Positions 19,984-31,290 of a DNA stretch of 64,000 bases are shown here, piece by piece. The stretch covers positions 992,001 through 1,056,000 of the forward strand of contig OY978101.1 in NCBI GenBank assembly GCA_963854735.1, given 5' to 3'. Each line of letters begins with the position of its first letter. Position 1 is the first letter of the stretch. The translations under genes were made by a program, and so were the position numbers. This DNA is from Marvania coccoides. Taxonomy: Eukaryota; Chlorophyta; Trebouxiophyceae; Chlorellales; Chlorellaceae. Under the pieces are notes generated by a model, which was not told where the DNA came from, made no database searches, and saw only the letters and a list, made by a program, of their open reading frames with translations.

Positions 19984-22352
19984 TCACGCTAGAGTCCCTG
20001 GCTTCGCCAAGTCTTCTGTCAGCGCGTTTAGCAAGTCGTCATCGTCATCATCTTCATCGCTGCCAAACAAATCTTCCGCGTCCTGCTCCGTCAGCTGCAC
20101 CGCTGGCGCAACCGGCGGCAGCGCAGCAGCTCCAGCTGGGCCGCTGCCTTCGAGCGCCGCCCCACCCCCGGCCACCCTGGCCCTCTCCATCGCGGCAGCT
20201 GCCTCCTCGTGCATCCTCTTGATCTCCGCCTCCTCGTCCTGCGAAAGAAGAAAGCAATGATATTAAAAAAAAAGTAAAAAAAGTTCCAATAAGTCGTTTC
20301 TTAAACTCAGGTCGGTCAGAACAATGAACAGCAATCGAATATTTCCTCACCACCTCCCGCTTGTAGGCGTCCGAGGCGCTGGCATCGTCCTGCGCCACGA
20401 AGCCCTCCTCTGCGAAGATCTCCCTGCCGGTCATCACTCCGCGCCTGCGGCGTTCTGCTTCCTTCTCCGCGTCCACCGCGTGCCGCTCCGCTTCCTGCTG
20501 CGCCTTCCACATCTGAAACACCCCTTCAGTGATGGGGGTCTTGGCGTCTACCTTGGCGCGCTCTTCCTCGATCACCTCCTCCACCGACTTGGACTGCAGC
20601 AGTGGGGAAAATATCGATGAAAGCACGGAAAGCAGTGCATACAAAAGAATTGAATTAAATAAGTATGTAAAAAAGTGAGACAAAATGAACGATAAGAGTA
20701 TCTAGTATCTAAAAAAATGTGCAAGGGAATTCAAAGCAAGAGGAAAATATTTCTTACGTTGGCAGCCTCCTCTGCGAGCAGCTGCTTCATCTGGCTCTTC
20801 AGCACGTAGCCGGGCGGCAGCGCGTGGCGGTACTTGCACTCCTTGCCGTTGGGGCACTGCAATTTTGACGGGAAGAAGCGGTTATGTTTTTGGTACGTTT
20901 CATCGGGGGCTTTTCCTATATTTTCCCCTGCAACCGTTGAAGCACTCGCCTGCCAAAACCATCCATACTGGCACTTCTCGACCGCGTCAATGAAAAATCT
21001 GCACACTATGTCCGTAGGCCTGTTTTTGTTTTCCTGCAAAATATTAAAACAGTAGAGTGAGTGGACAAGAAAATGAGTATAGGCTGTGCAAGGAGCATGC
21101 TCCATAGAAGTTTCAATTACCAGCGCGTGCTTCTGTGCGATGGCCTTCTCCAGCTGCTCCTGGTCCCAGTCTTCCATGCCCTCATCCTCACGCCTGCCGA
21201 TAATGAACAAGAATGAAGGGGAAATCAGCTTGTTATGCATGTTACGAAGGCTATGACAGAAATGCATAAACTCGAAAGAAGCATGCACGTACTTGTCGGC
21301 GAACAGGTCCGCCTTTTCCTTCTTTTTGCGTTCGATGTCGAGGTCGTGCGAGAATTTGCACTTGAAGCCCTTGGTGCACTGCGATAGCCCCCCAAAAAGA
21401 ATATAATAGGTTGTTAGCCTAGCCACAGCACTGGCATTATTATTTAATGGGGAAAATGGGGTCGCATTGGCTGAAGATTGTTGACGAGAATTTTCAAAGG
21501 GAAACAAACATGTTTTTTTTTCGGAGAAAATAATAGCCTCCTTACCTGGCCGTGGCGGAAGAACTCGCAGAGAATCGTCTTGGGGTCGACGCCAGGGGGC
21601 ACCTTGGGCTGCTTGATGGTGGCGGCAAAGAGAGCTATGGCAAGGAAAAGGCGAGAAATATTTAGTACGATGAGGGATTGCAAAAAATGTACGAATGCAT
21701 TGCTGTCTCACCTGCCAGCTCCTTGGCGGCCTCTTCTTCGGCCTGATTAAGATAGGGGGGAAAGTATTTCAGTATTTCTATGAAACCCATCTTTCGTGAT
21801 AATAATAATAATGAATGAATGAATGAAGCAGTCCTTACGCGTTTCTTGTCCTTCCTGGAGGGCTCAGCCAGCCGCTGTTCCTTCTGAGAGGGCTTCCCAG
21901 ATGCCTTTTGAAAGATAAATATGGGAAAACAGGGGTTGAGTAAAAAAAAAAAAAAAAAAAAAAGGGACGGGAAAATTCCCGATAAAATATGCAATTCTAC
22001 TACTTTCATAATGCATTATAAAACGCTTCTATCCCACCTGGATTTGCGCCACATACTTTTGCACCTTGGCACCCTTCTTGTTCTGCAAGAAAAAAACGAA
22101 CGAGCGGTGAAAAATCCTTGAGCTCTTTAGAAAAGACGGCTCAACGGGAACGCATGAGCGCGGTTTCTAAGTACAAAATCCGCATCGCCGCACCTTCAGG
22201 CCGAAAGTCTTGTCCTCGACAGCCTGCAACACAAGTTCAAAAAATGTAAATTAAAAGCAGGTGAAACTTTTCACCCTACAGTTCGCCACGCTATCATACG
22301 ATTTTACCTTTGTCGTCTTTGCAGGGGCTGCGGCCTTGGCCTTGGGCGCCAT
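19984..22352 (-). CDS. ZC3H15: Zinc finger CCCH protein, ZC3H15/Tma46-like (DRG-family regulatory protein)
   Basis: Homologues bind and stabilise the translational GTPase DRG1 and associate with ribosomes. Twelve small exons on the minus strand (22352-22308, 22223-22194, 22082-22038, 21904-21839, 21742-21712, 21634-21546, 21378-21293, 21193-21121, 21033-20950, 20856-20758, 20593-20351, 20238-19984) add up in phase to 381 residues. It starts MAPKAKAAAPAKTTK. The first CCCH finger is CEFFRHGQCTKGFKCKFSHD and the second is CRFFIDAVEKC with GWFW, then CPNGKECKYRHALPPGYV, as in the family. An acidic C-terminus (DLFGSDEDDDDDDLLNALTE) ends the protein. The intron after GWFWQ begins with GC. This is the most intron-dense gene in the window. 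Confidence 0.92.
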
Positions 22353-22829
22353 CGTGTTTTATTTATTTTTTCGAATGCGGATGAGTTTTTTTTTTTGGGT
22401 GAAGCAATCAAGTGACCGCCGGCTCGTCCGAGGGCTAGATATTGATGTCGCGCAACAGCTGCTACTTTTATTTTGCGCTTTTAGCGACCCCGAGCTCGTT
22501 TTGGTTGAGCCGCAAAGGCTTCTGGCTTTCTTCAAGCCCACGCTTTTCACCTTCATGCTGGGCATTTTTTCATATGGGCATTAAATTTTGATTTATTTCT
22601 CTTTGACCAGTAGACATACACTAGTCACTAATGTGCAATTACGCTAGCCGAACCACCGGGCATGAGCCACCGCTTGTCATTTCTCTTGTCAACAATAGAA
22701 GTGTCAACAATAAAAGTGGTGCAAAAGATTGTTGGGTCACAAAGGATAAGATGTAAAAGAAGGATACACAAGTAAAAAGAATTGGAAGCATCTCAAAACT
22801 AAACTCAATAGGTACCCGAGGATTCATCG
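22353..22829. other. Intergenic region between ZC3H15 and CDP-alcohol phosphotransferase
   Basis: These 477 bp hold the ZC3H15 5' flank and the downstream flank of the phosphotransferase. No additional feature is recognised. Confidence 0.5.
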
Positions 22830-24155
22830 TCATTCCGCTGCCGGCTTGATTGTGAGCGCGCGAATCCCCAAAAAGGCGCAGATCTCGTTGGTCACGCTGA
22901 CCACGTAGTGCAGATAGCCTGCCACCACCAGGGCATTCACCACGTACGCCATCAGCACCGGGTCCATCGCTCCAACAAAGTGGTTCGCAATCTGAGCGCC
23001 CATCAGCGCCAAAGGCCACAATGCAACGCTAAAGGGCTCCTTCGCCATGTGTGCCATGATGAGCCTGGTCGCCTGCAGCGCATATGTCACCCCAAAGGTG
23101 GCCATCAGCACCCTGGACTGACCAGGCACTGTGACCGGCAAGCAGAGAAGGGCGCCACCGCAGCCGCAGGTGGCCAAAATCTGCAACAGGTGGGATGCCG
23201 CGGGGCCCACGCCCAGCGTCTTGTTGCCGCGCTCCTTCTTGGGCAGCGTCGTGTGCTCCAGCTGCCGCGAGCCCGCCAGCCGCACCACGCGAGCAACCTG
23301 CCCCCAAAACAGCGTCACCCCCAGCATGCCGAAGAACATGAGGAACAGGTCATTAACCTTGAGAGCGGATAGAAAACTCACGGCCAAGGTGGGCAGCGCT
23401 TTTCCAGCCCCCGTGGTCTGCAGCAGCGACGCCAGCGGGCGTGCAGTCCACCCCTCTCCGCCCAGCGCAAACGTGTAGAGGTGCAGCATGACCACCGAGT
23501 AGTTGGCCTCGGTCACGCCCCACAAGCCGTTGCCGTACAGCATGACCCCGGTGTGGTACTCCTCCCAATGGGCCATCCACCAGGGGACGAAGACATAGAG
23601 CATGGAGACGATGGTGCGCCACTCGTGGCCCATCTGCAGGGAGCTCACCATGACCGTCAGGATCAGGTGAACGGCCAGCGCGTCGCACCCGTGGTCGAAC
23701 AGCTGCCCCAGCGGGGAGGAGGTCTTGGTGGCGCGGGCTTGTTTGCCGTCCAGGGCGTCCATATGCAAGTAGAAGAAGACGGAGACGGCAGCAAGCAGGT
23801 ACAGCCACCGCGGGCCAGGGTGCTCAAATTCAGGCAAGTAGGTGGCGTAGAGGCCGTATGTGGCCAGCAGCGCAAACAGCCCTGTCAAAGTAATCAAGTT
23901 GGGGGCGAGCCACCGCGGCAACATTTTGGCAGTTATGTCTGCAGAGTGGAAGGGGAGGGGGGGGGAGGTATTGAAGCGATGCCCTGGTTGAACAAAGGTC
24001 GTTACGAAAGCAGGAAGCAGCTGGGGGGGGAGAATGCGCAGCAAAGTCTCACAGTTCCAGATGGGTTGATGCCAGTCATCGATTATTGTGTAGCCTGCAG
24101 GTTTATATTGATACTGGCGCAGCCCTGAGAGGGCACGCTCGTTAAGATAGGGCAT
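22830..24155 (-). CDS. Ethanolamine/choline phosphotransferase (CDP-alcohol phosphatidyltransferase)
   Basis: This is the last step of the Kennedy pathway: transfer of phosphoethanolamine or phosphocholine from the CDP-alcohol to diacylglycerol in the ER membrane. Two exons (24155-24053, 23938-22830) give 403 residues, the family size. Removing the intron joins QPIWN to YITAKMLPRWLAPNLITLTG, the conserved entry to the first helix. The catalytic CAPT motif D-G-x2-A-R-x8-G-x3-D-x3-D is complete: Asp98, Gly99, Ala102, Arg103, Gly112, Asp116, Asp120 (DGKQARATKTSSPLGQLFDH). Several hydrophobic segments follow. Choline versus ethanolamine preference cannot be read from sequence. Confidence 0.93.
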   Translation of the reverse strand: MPYLNERALSGLRQYQYKPAGYTIIDDWHQPIWNCETLLRILPPQLLPAFVTTFVQPGHRFNTSPPLPFHSADITAKMLPRWLAPNLITLTGLFALLATYGLYATYLPEFEHPGPRWLYLLAAVSVFFYLHMDALDGKQARATKTSSPLGQLFDHGCDALAVHLILTVMVSSLQMGHEWRTIVSMLYVFVPWWMAHWEEYHTGVMLYGNGLWGVTEANYSVVMLHLYTFALGGEGWTARPLASLLQTTGAGKALPTLAVSFLSALKVNDLFLMFFGMLGVTLFWGQVARVVRLAGSRQLEHTTLPKKERGNKTLGVGPAASHLLQILATCGCGGALLCLPVTVPGQSRVLMATFGVTYALQATRLIMAHMAKEPFSVALWPLALMGAQIANHFVGAMDPVLMAYVVNALVVAGYLHYVVSVTNEICAFLGIRALTIKPAAE

Positions 24156-24422
24156 AATTAACGAGAAAAAGAATATATACAAAGATGAAAAATTGAAAAA
24201 AAACGAATTCAAATCAAATGTGCATTGTTGTTCTCTGTGATGGTTCAGTTCAGCGGTGTTGAAGAGAAACTCCAAAGACGTGGATGGTCTTATTTCAGTT
24301 CACACAGTGTTGTCTGCTGCGATGATGACTCCTTCAGGTGCCGCCTTCCTGTAGGTCTGTGTTGAAAAACACAGCACCAGATGAGGCAGGGCTAATAGAT
24401 TCTACAAAGTTTGCCTGATTAT

Positions 24423-25070
24423 ATGCAAAACTTTTCATTGTACGACATGGACGCAGCGCAGCTGGGTGGAGACGCCAAGACCTGGGCATGCAAGGCAGCT
24501 GTTTGGCTTCCCACACCCCAGGGAGCCTCCCCACCTAGCTTCAAACCAGCCAAGGGCTCGCCAGGGAAGTGGCTGATGTCTAAATCAAAAGATGGAGATA
24601 CCATTAGCGTGCGCGCAGGGCACGGGACGCCAGCAGTGGTGGAAGTTGTTGCCGCTGGCTATGAATTACTGACAGCACCGCTGCTGCACACAACCTTCAG
24701 CTTTGCCCTGCTCAGCGATACTAAGCTAGTGGGGACCGCAGCAGGACCACCTGGGGGTGGAGGCAGCAGCTTGACGTTCGCCTGCCACTTCATTTGCGGC
24801 CAGCATGCCGTGGAATGCGCGGCGTTGCTAAAAAGGGCTCTTCAAGCAGCTCTACCGACCAGAAGGCCGGCTGCCAACGGCGGCGCACCCTGCGACATCC
24901 CCCCATCAAATCAAGAGAGCGACAGCGTGGAGTCTTTGTTGCTGCAAGCTATTTTGTCCGATCCCGAAAAAGCTGGTGCTCGGTGGTTCAATGACTTTCC
25001 ACAAGCGTTGGATGAGACTGAGCGGCTATGGAATGCATTTGAAAAAAAGTTCAATGGAGCTTCCACTTGA
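24423..25070 (+). CDS. Hypothetical protein, 215 aa
   Basis: Single-exon frame from an ATG at 24423, divergent from the phosphotransferase with 267 bp between the starts. The first 150 residues have alternating hydrophobic and polar character with no membrane segment (for example LLHTTFSFALLSDTKLVG and SLTFACHFICGQHAVECAAL). That could be a small beta-rich fold ending in a helix, as in PH/PTB-like domains, but this is speculation. The tail contains a Ser-rich linker and an acidic helix. Codon composition matches the neighbouring genes. No family is recognised. Confidence 0.6.
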   Translation: MQNFSLYDMDAAQLGGDAKTWACKAAVWLPTPQGASPPSFKPAKGSPGKWLMSKSKDGDTISVRAGHGTPAVVEVVAAGYELLTAPLLHTTFSFALLSDTKLVGTAAGPPGGGGSSLTFACHFICGQHAVECAALLKRALQAALPTRRPAANGGAPCDIPPSNQESDSVESLLLQAILSDPEKAGARWFNDFPQALDETERLWNAFEKKFNGAST

Positions 25071-25113
25071 TGATTACCTCGGCTTAATTTCATTATATAT
25101 ATAAACAAACATT

Positions 25114-26339
25114 TCACAAAACTGAAACAGCGCTCTTGCAGCCGATGGCGCGCAGCTCGGGAAGAGGGAACGCGTCAGACTTTCCTGCCTTTCGCCGCTC
25201 CTCCTGCAGCCTGGAAAACAAAGCAGCCACACCTGGCGGCGGGGACCGCCAGCTGCCCAGCATTCGAACGAGTTTTTGCGTGCCAGGCTCGCTCGGAGCC
25301 TCCACCTTCTTCACCTCCTCTTTTATATTAACATCCAGTTGAAGAAGCTGCAATGGGGGCTGCTGCACCGCCTGAGATACGACGTTTACGGGGGCAGCAA
25401 CCGGCTGCACCGCTGCTGCTATTTTCACATCAAAAAGGACACCAGCGTCTTCAGCTGGGGGCTGCTGCTGCTGCTGGGCGGCATCGCCCACAGATTTTCT
25501 TTTATTGGACTCTTGCCGCATCCTCGACACCAGATTTTCAGCGTGGTTCAGCATCTGTTTGAATTTCTGAACCTGGCCATCTGACAGCTCACCACCGCCC
25601 AGGTCGTCCAGCTGAAAAGGAAGAAAAACATTGAAGTTGGCGATTAGATTGAATGGCCTTATCGCAGATGCTTCATTTCCTCTCGATTATTCTCCCTTTA
25701 CCTCGATGAGGGTGATGGCTCGGATGAGCAGCTTGGTAGAATCACTGGGCACTTGCCCTTCTCCAGCCTTCTTCGCCACGGCATCGACAATGCGCTTGGC
25801 ATCATTGAGAATGGCCTGCCGGGCCCATACCTGCAGCTTGTGAAACTCGTCACGACTGCTAGATCCAGGGCCCGGTTGCTGTTGGACTGCTACCGGCGGC
25901 GCCGCCACAGGTTGTTGCTGGAATGGCGGGGGAGCTGCAGCAACCCAAGATGCAGGGGCTGGCTGCTGTGCGGCAGCAGGTGCGACCGCTTGCGGCTGTT
26001 GCTGCTTAACGCCTTGAGTCATCGTCACCGCATGGGTCTGGGTGACAGCTTGCTGCTCATGCTGCTGCTTTTGGTAGGCGAAAGGCATCGTGGGTTGCAT
26101 TCCCTGCGAGGCCATGCTGTATGGGTATGCTGCTGCCATCTGGCGCTGCTGGATCTGGGCCATGAGGCTGCTGTGGTGATATTTTATCGACATTTCCCAC
26201 AGCACCCGGCTACCAGCCTGTTGGTAAGCTAATGTCTCCACAGACCGGGCGGAGCGCTCGGCGGTTGCAGAGTCCTGAAACTGAGAATATGCATGGTGCC
26301 TGCAGCAGAGTGAGGGACGATGGAATGAAGCAATGACCT

Positions 26340-26380
<41 letters not shown>

Positions 26381-26514
26381 TCTGTGTCAATAACCACTCC
26401 GTATTTGAAGAACTTTATTATTAAAAAAACCAAACTGTTCCCACCATTTTCTGCTACTCACAAGAGGCTTAGCGCCTGAGATCGCTCACCAGGCGTAACG
26501 TCTGCTGCTACCAT
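25114..26514 (-). CDS. Gln-rich protein of unknown function, 382 aa
   Basis: Three exons (26514-26462, 26299-25702, 25611-25114) join in phase. The N-terminus MVAADVTPGERSQALSLLHH and AYSQFQDSATAERSARSVET predict a helical domain. A central region of about 110 residues is rich in Gln, Pro and Ala. A second helical segment follows (DEFHKLQVWARQAILNDAKR), then KQMLNHAENLVSRMRQES and a C-terminus with PLPELRAIGCKSAV. The pattern (helical ends, Gln-rich linker) is seen in transcription co-regulators, but I do not recognise the family. The first intron holds a long (CT)n run (26341-26379 on the plus strand). Confidence 0.7.
26341..26379. repeat. (CT)n / (GA)n microsatellite in an intron
   Basis: An uninterrupted dinucleotide run of about 35 bp lies just upstream (in the sense of the minus-strand gene) of the exon 2 acceptor. 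On the transcribed strand it reads (GA)n, so it places many AG dinucleotides ahead of the true acceptor at 26300. Confidence 0.95.
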
Positions 26515-27066
26515 TGCTAAAAAAGCACGAGACGACGACACATTTTTTTTTGTAAGTTTAAATTGAACGTATTTGACGCCAATAAGTAATGAATGCCGCC
26601 GGGTATTTATCCGACAATTCAAGAGAAATCGAGTTCAGTTTTTAGATATTAAAATTTTATATAACTGCCTTCTTTATTACTTTTACAGTGACTTTTACAA
26701 CCTTTTTCTTTGCTTTTTTTTCTTTTACATATTTCTATAAAACTTGGCAGGTACTGTCGTTGGTCTGATGTCTTCTTCTTCTGTTTTTGCACTGGTGATA
26801 TCATTGAACAATGCAAGCAGCATTTCGCGTCTGTTGTACAGGGAGGGAGGAAATTAAGAGGAGCCCGCCTAGTTTCCTTGTGGTGAGGAATAAAATTGAA
26901 TGGAACAAGGGGAAAAAGAAAACAAGCAAAATCACTAAAAGAACAACCCATTGAAAAGGGGAGGAAAGATGCAGTGCAAAGATAATAATGAACATACTCG
27001 AGAAATGTTGAAAATAGTGTACACATTTGTTGGAAGAGAAAAAACGTGTTCTAAAATAATTCAGAT
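26515..27066. other. Intergenic region upstream of the Gln-rich gene
   Basis: These 552 bp of AT-rich DNA lie between two minus-strand genes (Gln-rich protein promoter side, PP2C 3' side). No feature is recognised. Confidence 0.5.
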
Positions 27067-28484
27067 TCAAAGGAAGGCAACTGCCACGGTGATATCGTCA
27101 CACGTGCGGCCGTAGTATCTCTGCGCCCATTCGAGCTGCGCCATTTGAGCGAGCGCCTCTGCCGCTGCCTTGGCTGTGCCGTACTGCCACGCAATGGCGA
27201 CGGCCTCCTTGGTGTCGATCCACTCCCACAGCCCGTCGCTGGCCACAATCAACACGTTTCGTGCGGCAGGATTGCTGGAGGAGGGCGTCTGGGGCAGCGG
27301 AAATGAGTTGAGGTCTGGAGTAGGAACAATGCCAATTCTCCGGGCGATGTGGTCGCCAAAGGCGCGGCTCAGGGCCAGCCCGGGGGTCCACGCGTCAGGC
27401 AGAAACACCCGGAAGGGCCCCACGGGGTTGCCATGGATATCAGTGGCTATCCTGTCCACGCGACCACCGCTGGCGAGGATCCGCTCCGCCTCCGAAGGGC
27501 AGGACGTTGGGTCGGGCTTGTGGTCGCGGGTGAGCGGCAACACGGCGCGCGTCACCTGGTCTCCAGTACACATATGCAAGCCCAGCACAGCACGGGAGTC
27601 ACCAGCCCAGGCGGCTGTCACACGACCGGGCTGCACCGCGCACACCACCGCAGCAGCCCCACTCCTCGAGAAGTCTGCTTCAGTGCTGTCCACCACATCG
27701 GCGGCGACAGCGAAGCACTGGGCCAGCCACTCTTCGTGCACCTCAGGGTCGGCGTCAGGCGCCGGCACCGCCCTCGAGGCTGCGCTGCCCAGGGCGTCAC
27801 GCGCTTGGCGAGCGACCTCGTGGCCAAACCTGCCATGGCCGTCAAACACGCCCATCAGGAAGGGCGAGTTGGCGTGGGGGCGACCGCTGGCAGGGTTCGA
27901 CAGCTGGTGCAGCAGGAAGGTGTCCTGGTTCTTGCGCTTCCACTTGCCGTTGGAGCGGCCACCAACCGACACTGCGGCGACCTCTGCGCCTGAGGTCGTG
28001 GGGAGTATGATGCGGGCGTCAAAGTTGACGGGTTTGAAGATGTCTTCTTCGGCCCACAGCTGGAGGTAGTCCACTTCGCAGGCACCCTCGCGTTCGTAGC
28101 ACGGGTAAAGACAGCTGTCACAGTCGTTCAGTGGCTGCGCAGCAACCGAGACGTCGGAGGGAATGACAAGCGGGATTTGGTTGACGGCAAACCGGGTTGT
28201 TTCGCTGCTGCTGCTGCTGCAAGATCTCAACCGAGCAGAAACGGCTCGGGAGTAATTTGCAGTCTTGCTGCACTTTACGGAATGGGTCTTGTCGGTGCAT
28301 TGCAGTCGAGTGATGTAGGACTTCCTGCAATATTGCAAGTATAATTGGGTTATTCAATTGAAACGAGGTGAGGAGCATTTCCCTTTTTTGCGGCAGGGCA
28401 AAATCCAACAGCATACAAACCGTACCTTGAAATACTACTGTTTGAGGTGTGAAATCCCCGTGAGCCACCCGCCCAGGGTGCCAT
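27067..28484 (-). CDS. PP2C-type protein phosphatase (PPM family), possible plastid targeting
   Basis: This is a Mn/Mg-dependent Ser/Thr phosphatase. Two exons (28484-28426, 28324-27067) give 438 residues. PPM motifs are in order: FDGHGRFG (metal-binding Asp-Gly), WAGDSRAVLG, LTRDHKPD, ERILASGGRVDRI, LSRAFGDHIARRIG and IVASDGLWEWID. The first 75 residues are basic and Ser/Thr-rich with almost no acidic residues, consistent with an organelle transit peptide, followed by a Cys-rich segment (DCDSCLYPCYEREGAC). The substrate cannot be inferred. Confidence 0.92.
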
Positions 28485-28670
28485 TATCTATTTAATTGAA
28501 TCAATTGAAACTCCTCGCGGCGCCCGTTCCCCGGCGCGTGACACAAGTAAAGAAAATAGAAGTTGGCACCCAATTTCGGAACGCGAATTGAACAATTATT
28601 GCCAATAGCAGCAAAAATCGTGGATTAAGCGGCAGAAATCTCTCTTTAAGAAAGTGAGCTTACACAGTCA

Positions 28671-30851
28671 TTAAATCTTCAAGGGGCCAGCAGCAAGCAA
28701 GAGGTTGCGGGTTGTGAAGCAAGCAGACACCACCGGCGTGGCCTTGGTGCACCATGTCGCCTCGCATGGCAATGTCGCGACCCCTCCCATACCTGCTGCC
28801 GCCGCTGCTTCTCCTTTGCACCCCCACAGCCGCACCGTGCAGTCGCTGCCCCCCGACGCCAACAGACCCCCCGTCCACTGGCTGAACCCCAGCGACCACA
28901 CAGGCCCGGTGTGCGCAGGCGAGGTGGCCAGCCGCTGCGCCGCCGCCAGGTCCCACAGGTTCACCACCCCGTTGGTGTCGGCGCTGGCCAGGGTCTTGCC
29001 GTCGGGAGAAAACGCCAAGGCGGTGATGGGGGCGTTGTGGCCCAGCAGCATGCGCGCGCAGTTGCCGGTGCGCAGGTCCCACAGCCTCACGCTCTTGTCA
29101 GACGACCCTGTGCCAATGTAGTGGCAGTTGGGGTGCCACCGCACCACGTCGACATCCCCCTGATGCCCCACAAACACCCGCAGCGGCTGCGACCGCTCCG
29201 TGGCCCACACCCTCGCCGTGCGGTCTGCCGACGCGCTGGCAAAGTAGTAGCCGTGCTCGGGGGCAAACGCCACGTCCCACACCGGCAGCATGTGGCTGGA
29301 GAACGCCACCAAACCGGCGGAAAGCTCTGTGCTCCACAGCCGCACGGTGCCGTCCCCGCTGCATGACACCAGCAGCTTGTCGTCTGGCGAGTAGTTGGCG
29401 GCGTACACCGGGCCAGAGTGGCCACGAAACACGGTGGCAGGTGCAGCGGGGGCGGCACCGTCCAGTTCATAAACCCTCAGGGAAGAGTCTGCAAACCCAG
29501 CCGCGATGCGGGTGGCGTTGGAAGACACCGCCACGGCGATGAGCGTCTGTTGCGTGTTGACAAAGGTGATGAAGGCGGCGGAGGGCAACGCCGTCGAGCT
29601 CACTGGCTTGCCACCGGCCCCTGCAGCTTCGCTGTGCCTCACGTGCTCCACCAGCGCCGCCTGGGCCACGTCCACCACCGGCGGCAGCGGAATCTGCGCC
29701 TCGATGAACCTCTCCCCCACCTTTTCCAGCCTGTCCTTGGCCTCTGCCGCCGCCTTTTGCCGCGCCTGCCTTTCCTTTTTCGTCCCATTCTCGTCGCTGG
29801 CCCTTTCTGCCGCCTCTGCTTCTTCTCGCTTGGCCACCTCCTCTTCAAAGATCTTCAGCGCGCTCTGCTGCAGCAGGCGCAGCTCTAAGTCGGACAGGTT
29901 GACGGTGTCCGCGTCTTGGGAGGTGGCTCCTGCGCCCACCAGCAGTCCTGTGTCCCCCAGCGCCGCCGCTGTCACACCCCCTGGCAGCACCTCCACAGCA
30001 ACCCGTTGGTTGATGACCCCCAGCATCAGCATCATGTCTGTCTGCCGCAAGTAGTGCAGCAGCAGGTCGTAGGCGTCTTTGGAGAGCCGCACGGCGGTGC
30101 GTTCAGCGCGCAGTGCCCGTGCCAGCCCGCTTGTTTCAAGCTGCTCTGGGGTGGACAGGCTCAGCAGCTCGTGCAGCTCCGCCTCCCGCCCCTTTTTCTG
30201 CCTGGCGTTGACCGCCGCAGCCAGGAACGCCTGCTTGTGCTCCGCCAGCATGCCGTGCGCAATGGCGGCCGCGCCCAGGTTCACCAGCTCCAGGTAGGTG
30301 TGCACAAACACCAGATAGAGGAGGTGCAGCAGCTCGGGCTGCACGTGGCAAAAAGGTTAATAGTTCTATTATTAATATTAGTGGCAGCGGAAAGGGCAAA
30401 GCTTCTTCTTACTCTGTAAATGTCCAGCGAGCCATCGACCCAAGCCTCCAGCTTGGCCAGCTCTGCAGCATATGCCGCGGGGTCGCCGCCGCCTGCGGTG
30501 CCCAGCAGCAGGGAGACCTCTGCCTCGCCTGGCAGCAGCCTGCGGTCGGCGGATGCCTGCTGACCAGTTTTGACTTGGAGCTCGAGCTGCAGCACCTTGA
30601 GCGACTCAGAGAACCTGCAGTAGCGGTGGTATAGATCGTCGGATCAGTACAGATCAACGCTGCGAAACGAGCGCTGTCTGAAAAAAATTCAATCGCATTT
30701 CGTGTGAAAATGGTACGCACTGTCTCTTTTCCAGCCATTGCAAAACCAATCTATCCACTTCTTCATCCTTCATAGCGCCTTCCATCGACGCCATCGCTGC
30801 TGCTAAAGCGTCTTCTCGGAACTGCGAATTTTGATAAACAAAAAACTTCAT
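28671..30851 (-). CDS. TAF5: Transcription initiation factor TFIID subunit 5
   Basis: TAF5 is a scaffold subunit of TFIID (and in some lineages SAGA). Exons 30851-30721, 30614-30413 and 30338-28671 give 666 residues. The N-terminal part has a LisH-like helix (VDRLVLQWLEKRQFSESLKV), then the TAF5 NTD2 domain (LEAWVDGSLDIYR, PELLHLLYLVFVHTYLELVN). A charged linker follows, then six or seven WD40 repeats, e.g. RGHSGPVYAANYSPDDKLLV, DRTARVWATE and LGHNAPITALAFSPDGKTLA. The combination of NTD2 with a C-terminal propeller is diagnostic. The chosen ATG follows a poly-A stretch. The protein is shorter at its N-terminus than animal TAF5, and an upstream exon could have been missed. Confidence 0.9.
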
Positions 30852-30920
30852 TTTTTTTTTTTGCACGAGTTTTTTTTGGTGTGAGGGGAGGAAAGTCCAA
30901 CGATTCTTGCAGGAGTGCCC

Positions 30921-31135
30921 TCACGCAATGGAAGTGAGTAGGCTGACCTGGCCGAGGGATGCAGATAATTTCTTCATCTCCAGGTTCTGTCGCGAGTCAG
31001 CCCTGGCATGGGCGGCAGGAGTCGGGAGCCAGTGCAGGGCGGCGGCGAAGGCTGACGGATGCTGCCGCCTCCTCTCCTTGTCGTCAAGGGATACCTTTGA
31101 GGATACCAGCGATCAGCGAGCGATGGTGCTGTAGA
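30921..31135. other. Coding-like remnant next to a LINE 3' fragment
   Basis: On the minus strand an acceptor-like CTACAG (near 31130) precedes GC-rich sequence. One frame, open for about 60 codons, ends at 30921 (contains SAFAAALHWLPTPAAH and MKKLSASLGQVSLLTSIA). On the plus strand a 68-codon frame runs from an ATG at 30928 to 31134. Neither is recognised. It could be a last exon orphaned by insertion of the neighbouring LINE fragment. Confidence 0.25.
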
Positions 31136-31169
31136 AAGAAGCACGCTTTTTTGCCCCCATTTTTAAATA

Positions 31170-31290
31170 TGTTTTTCTGCTACAGACATACGTTACAGGG
31201 TTCAAAGTCCGCACAAAAGGGCAACTAAGACCCCATAGCAGACTGGCACGCTAGTGAAAGCCGTGCGCGTAGGAATAAATAAATAAATAA
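31170..31290 (-). mobile_element. Solo LINE 3' end
   Basis: About 80 bp match the 3' terminal block of the LINE copy at 1420-1500 (shared GTCCGCACAAA, GGCAAC/AAGCAAC and ATAGCAGACTGGCAC on the plus strand), in the same orientation. It carries the same kind of terminus (TACGTTACAGG / TACATTACAGG) and a short ATAA run on the other side. It represents an extremely 5'-truncated insertion of the same family. Confidence 0.75.
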
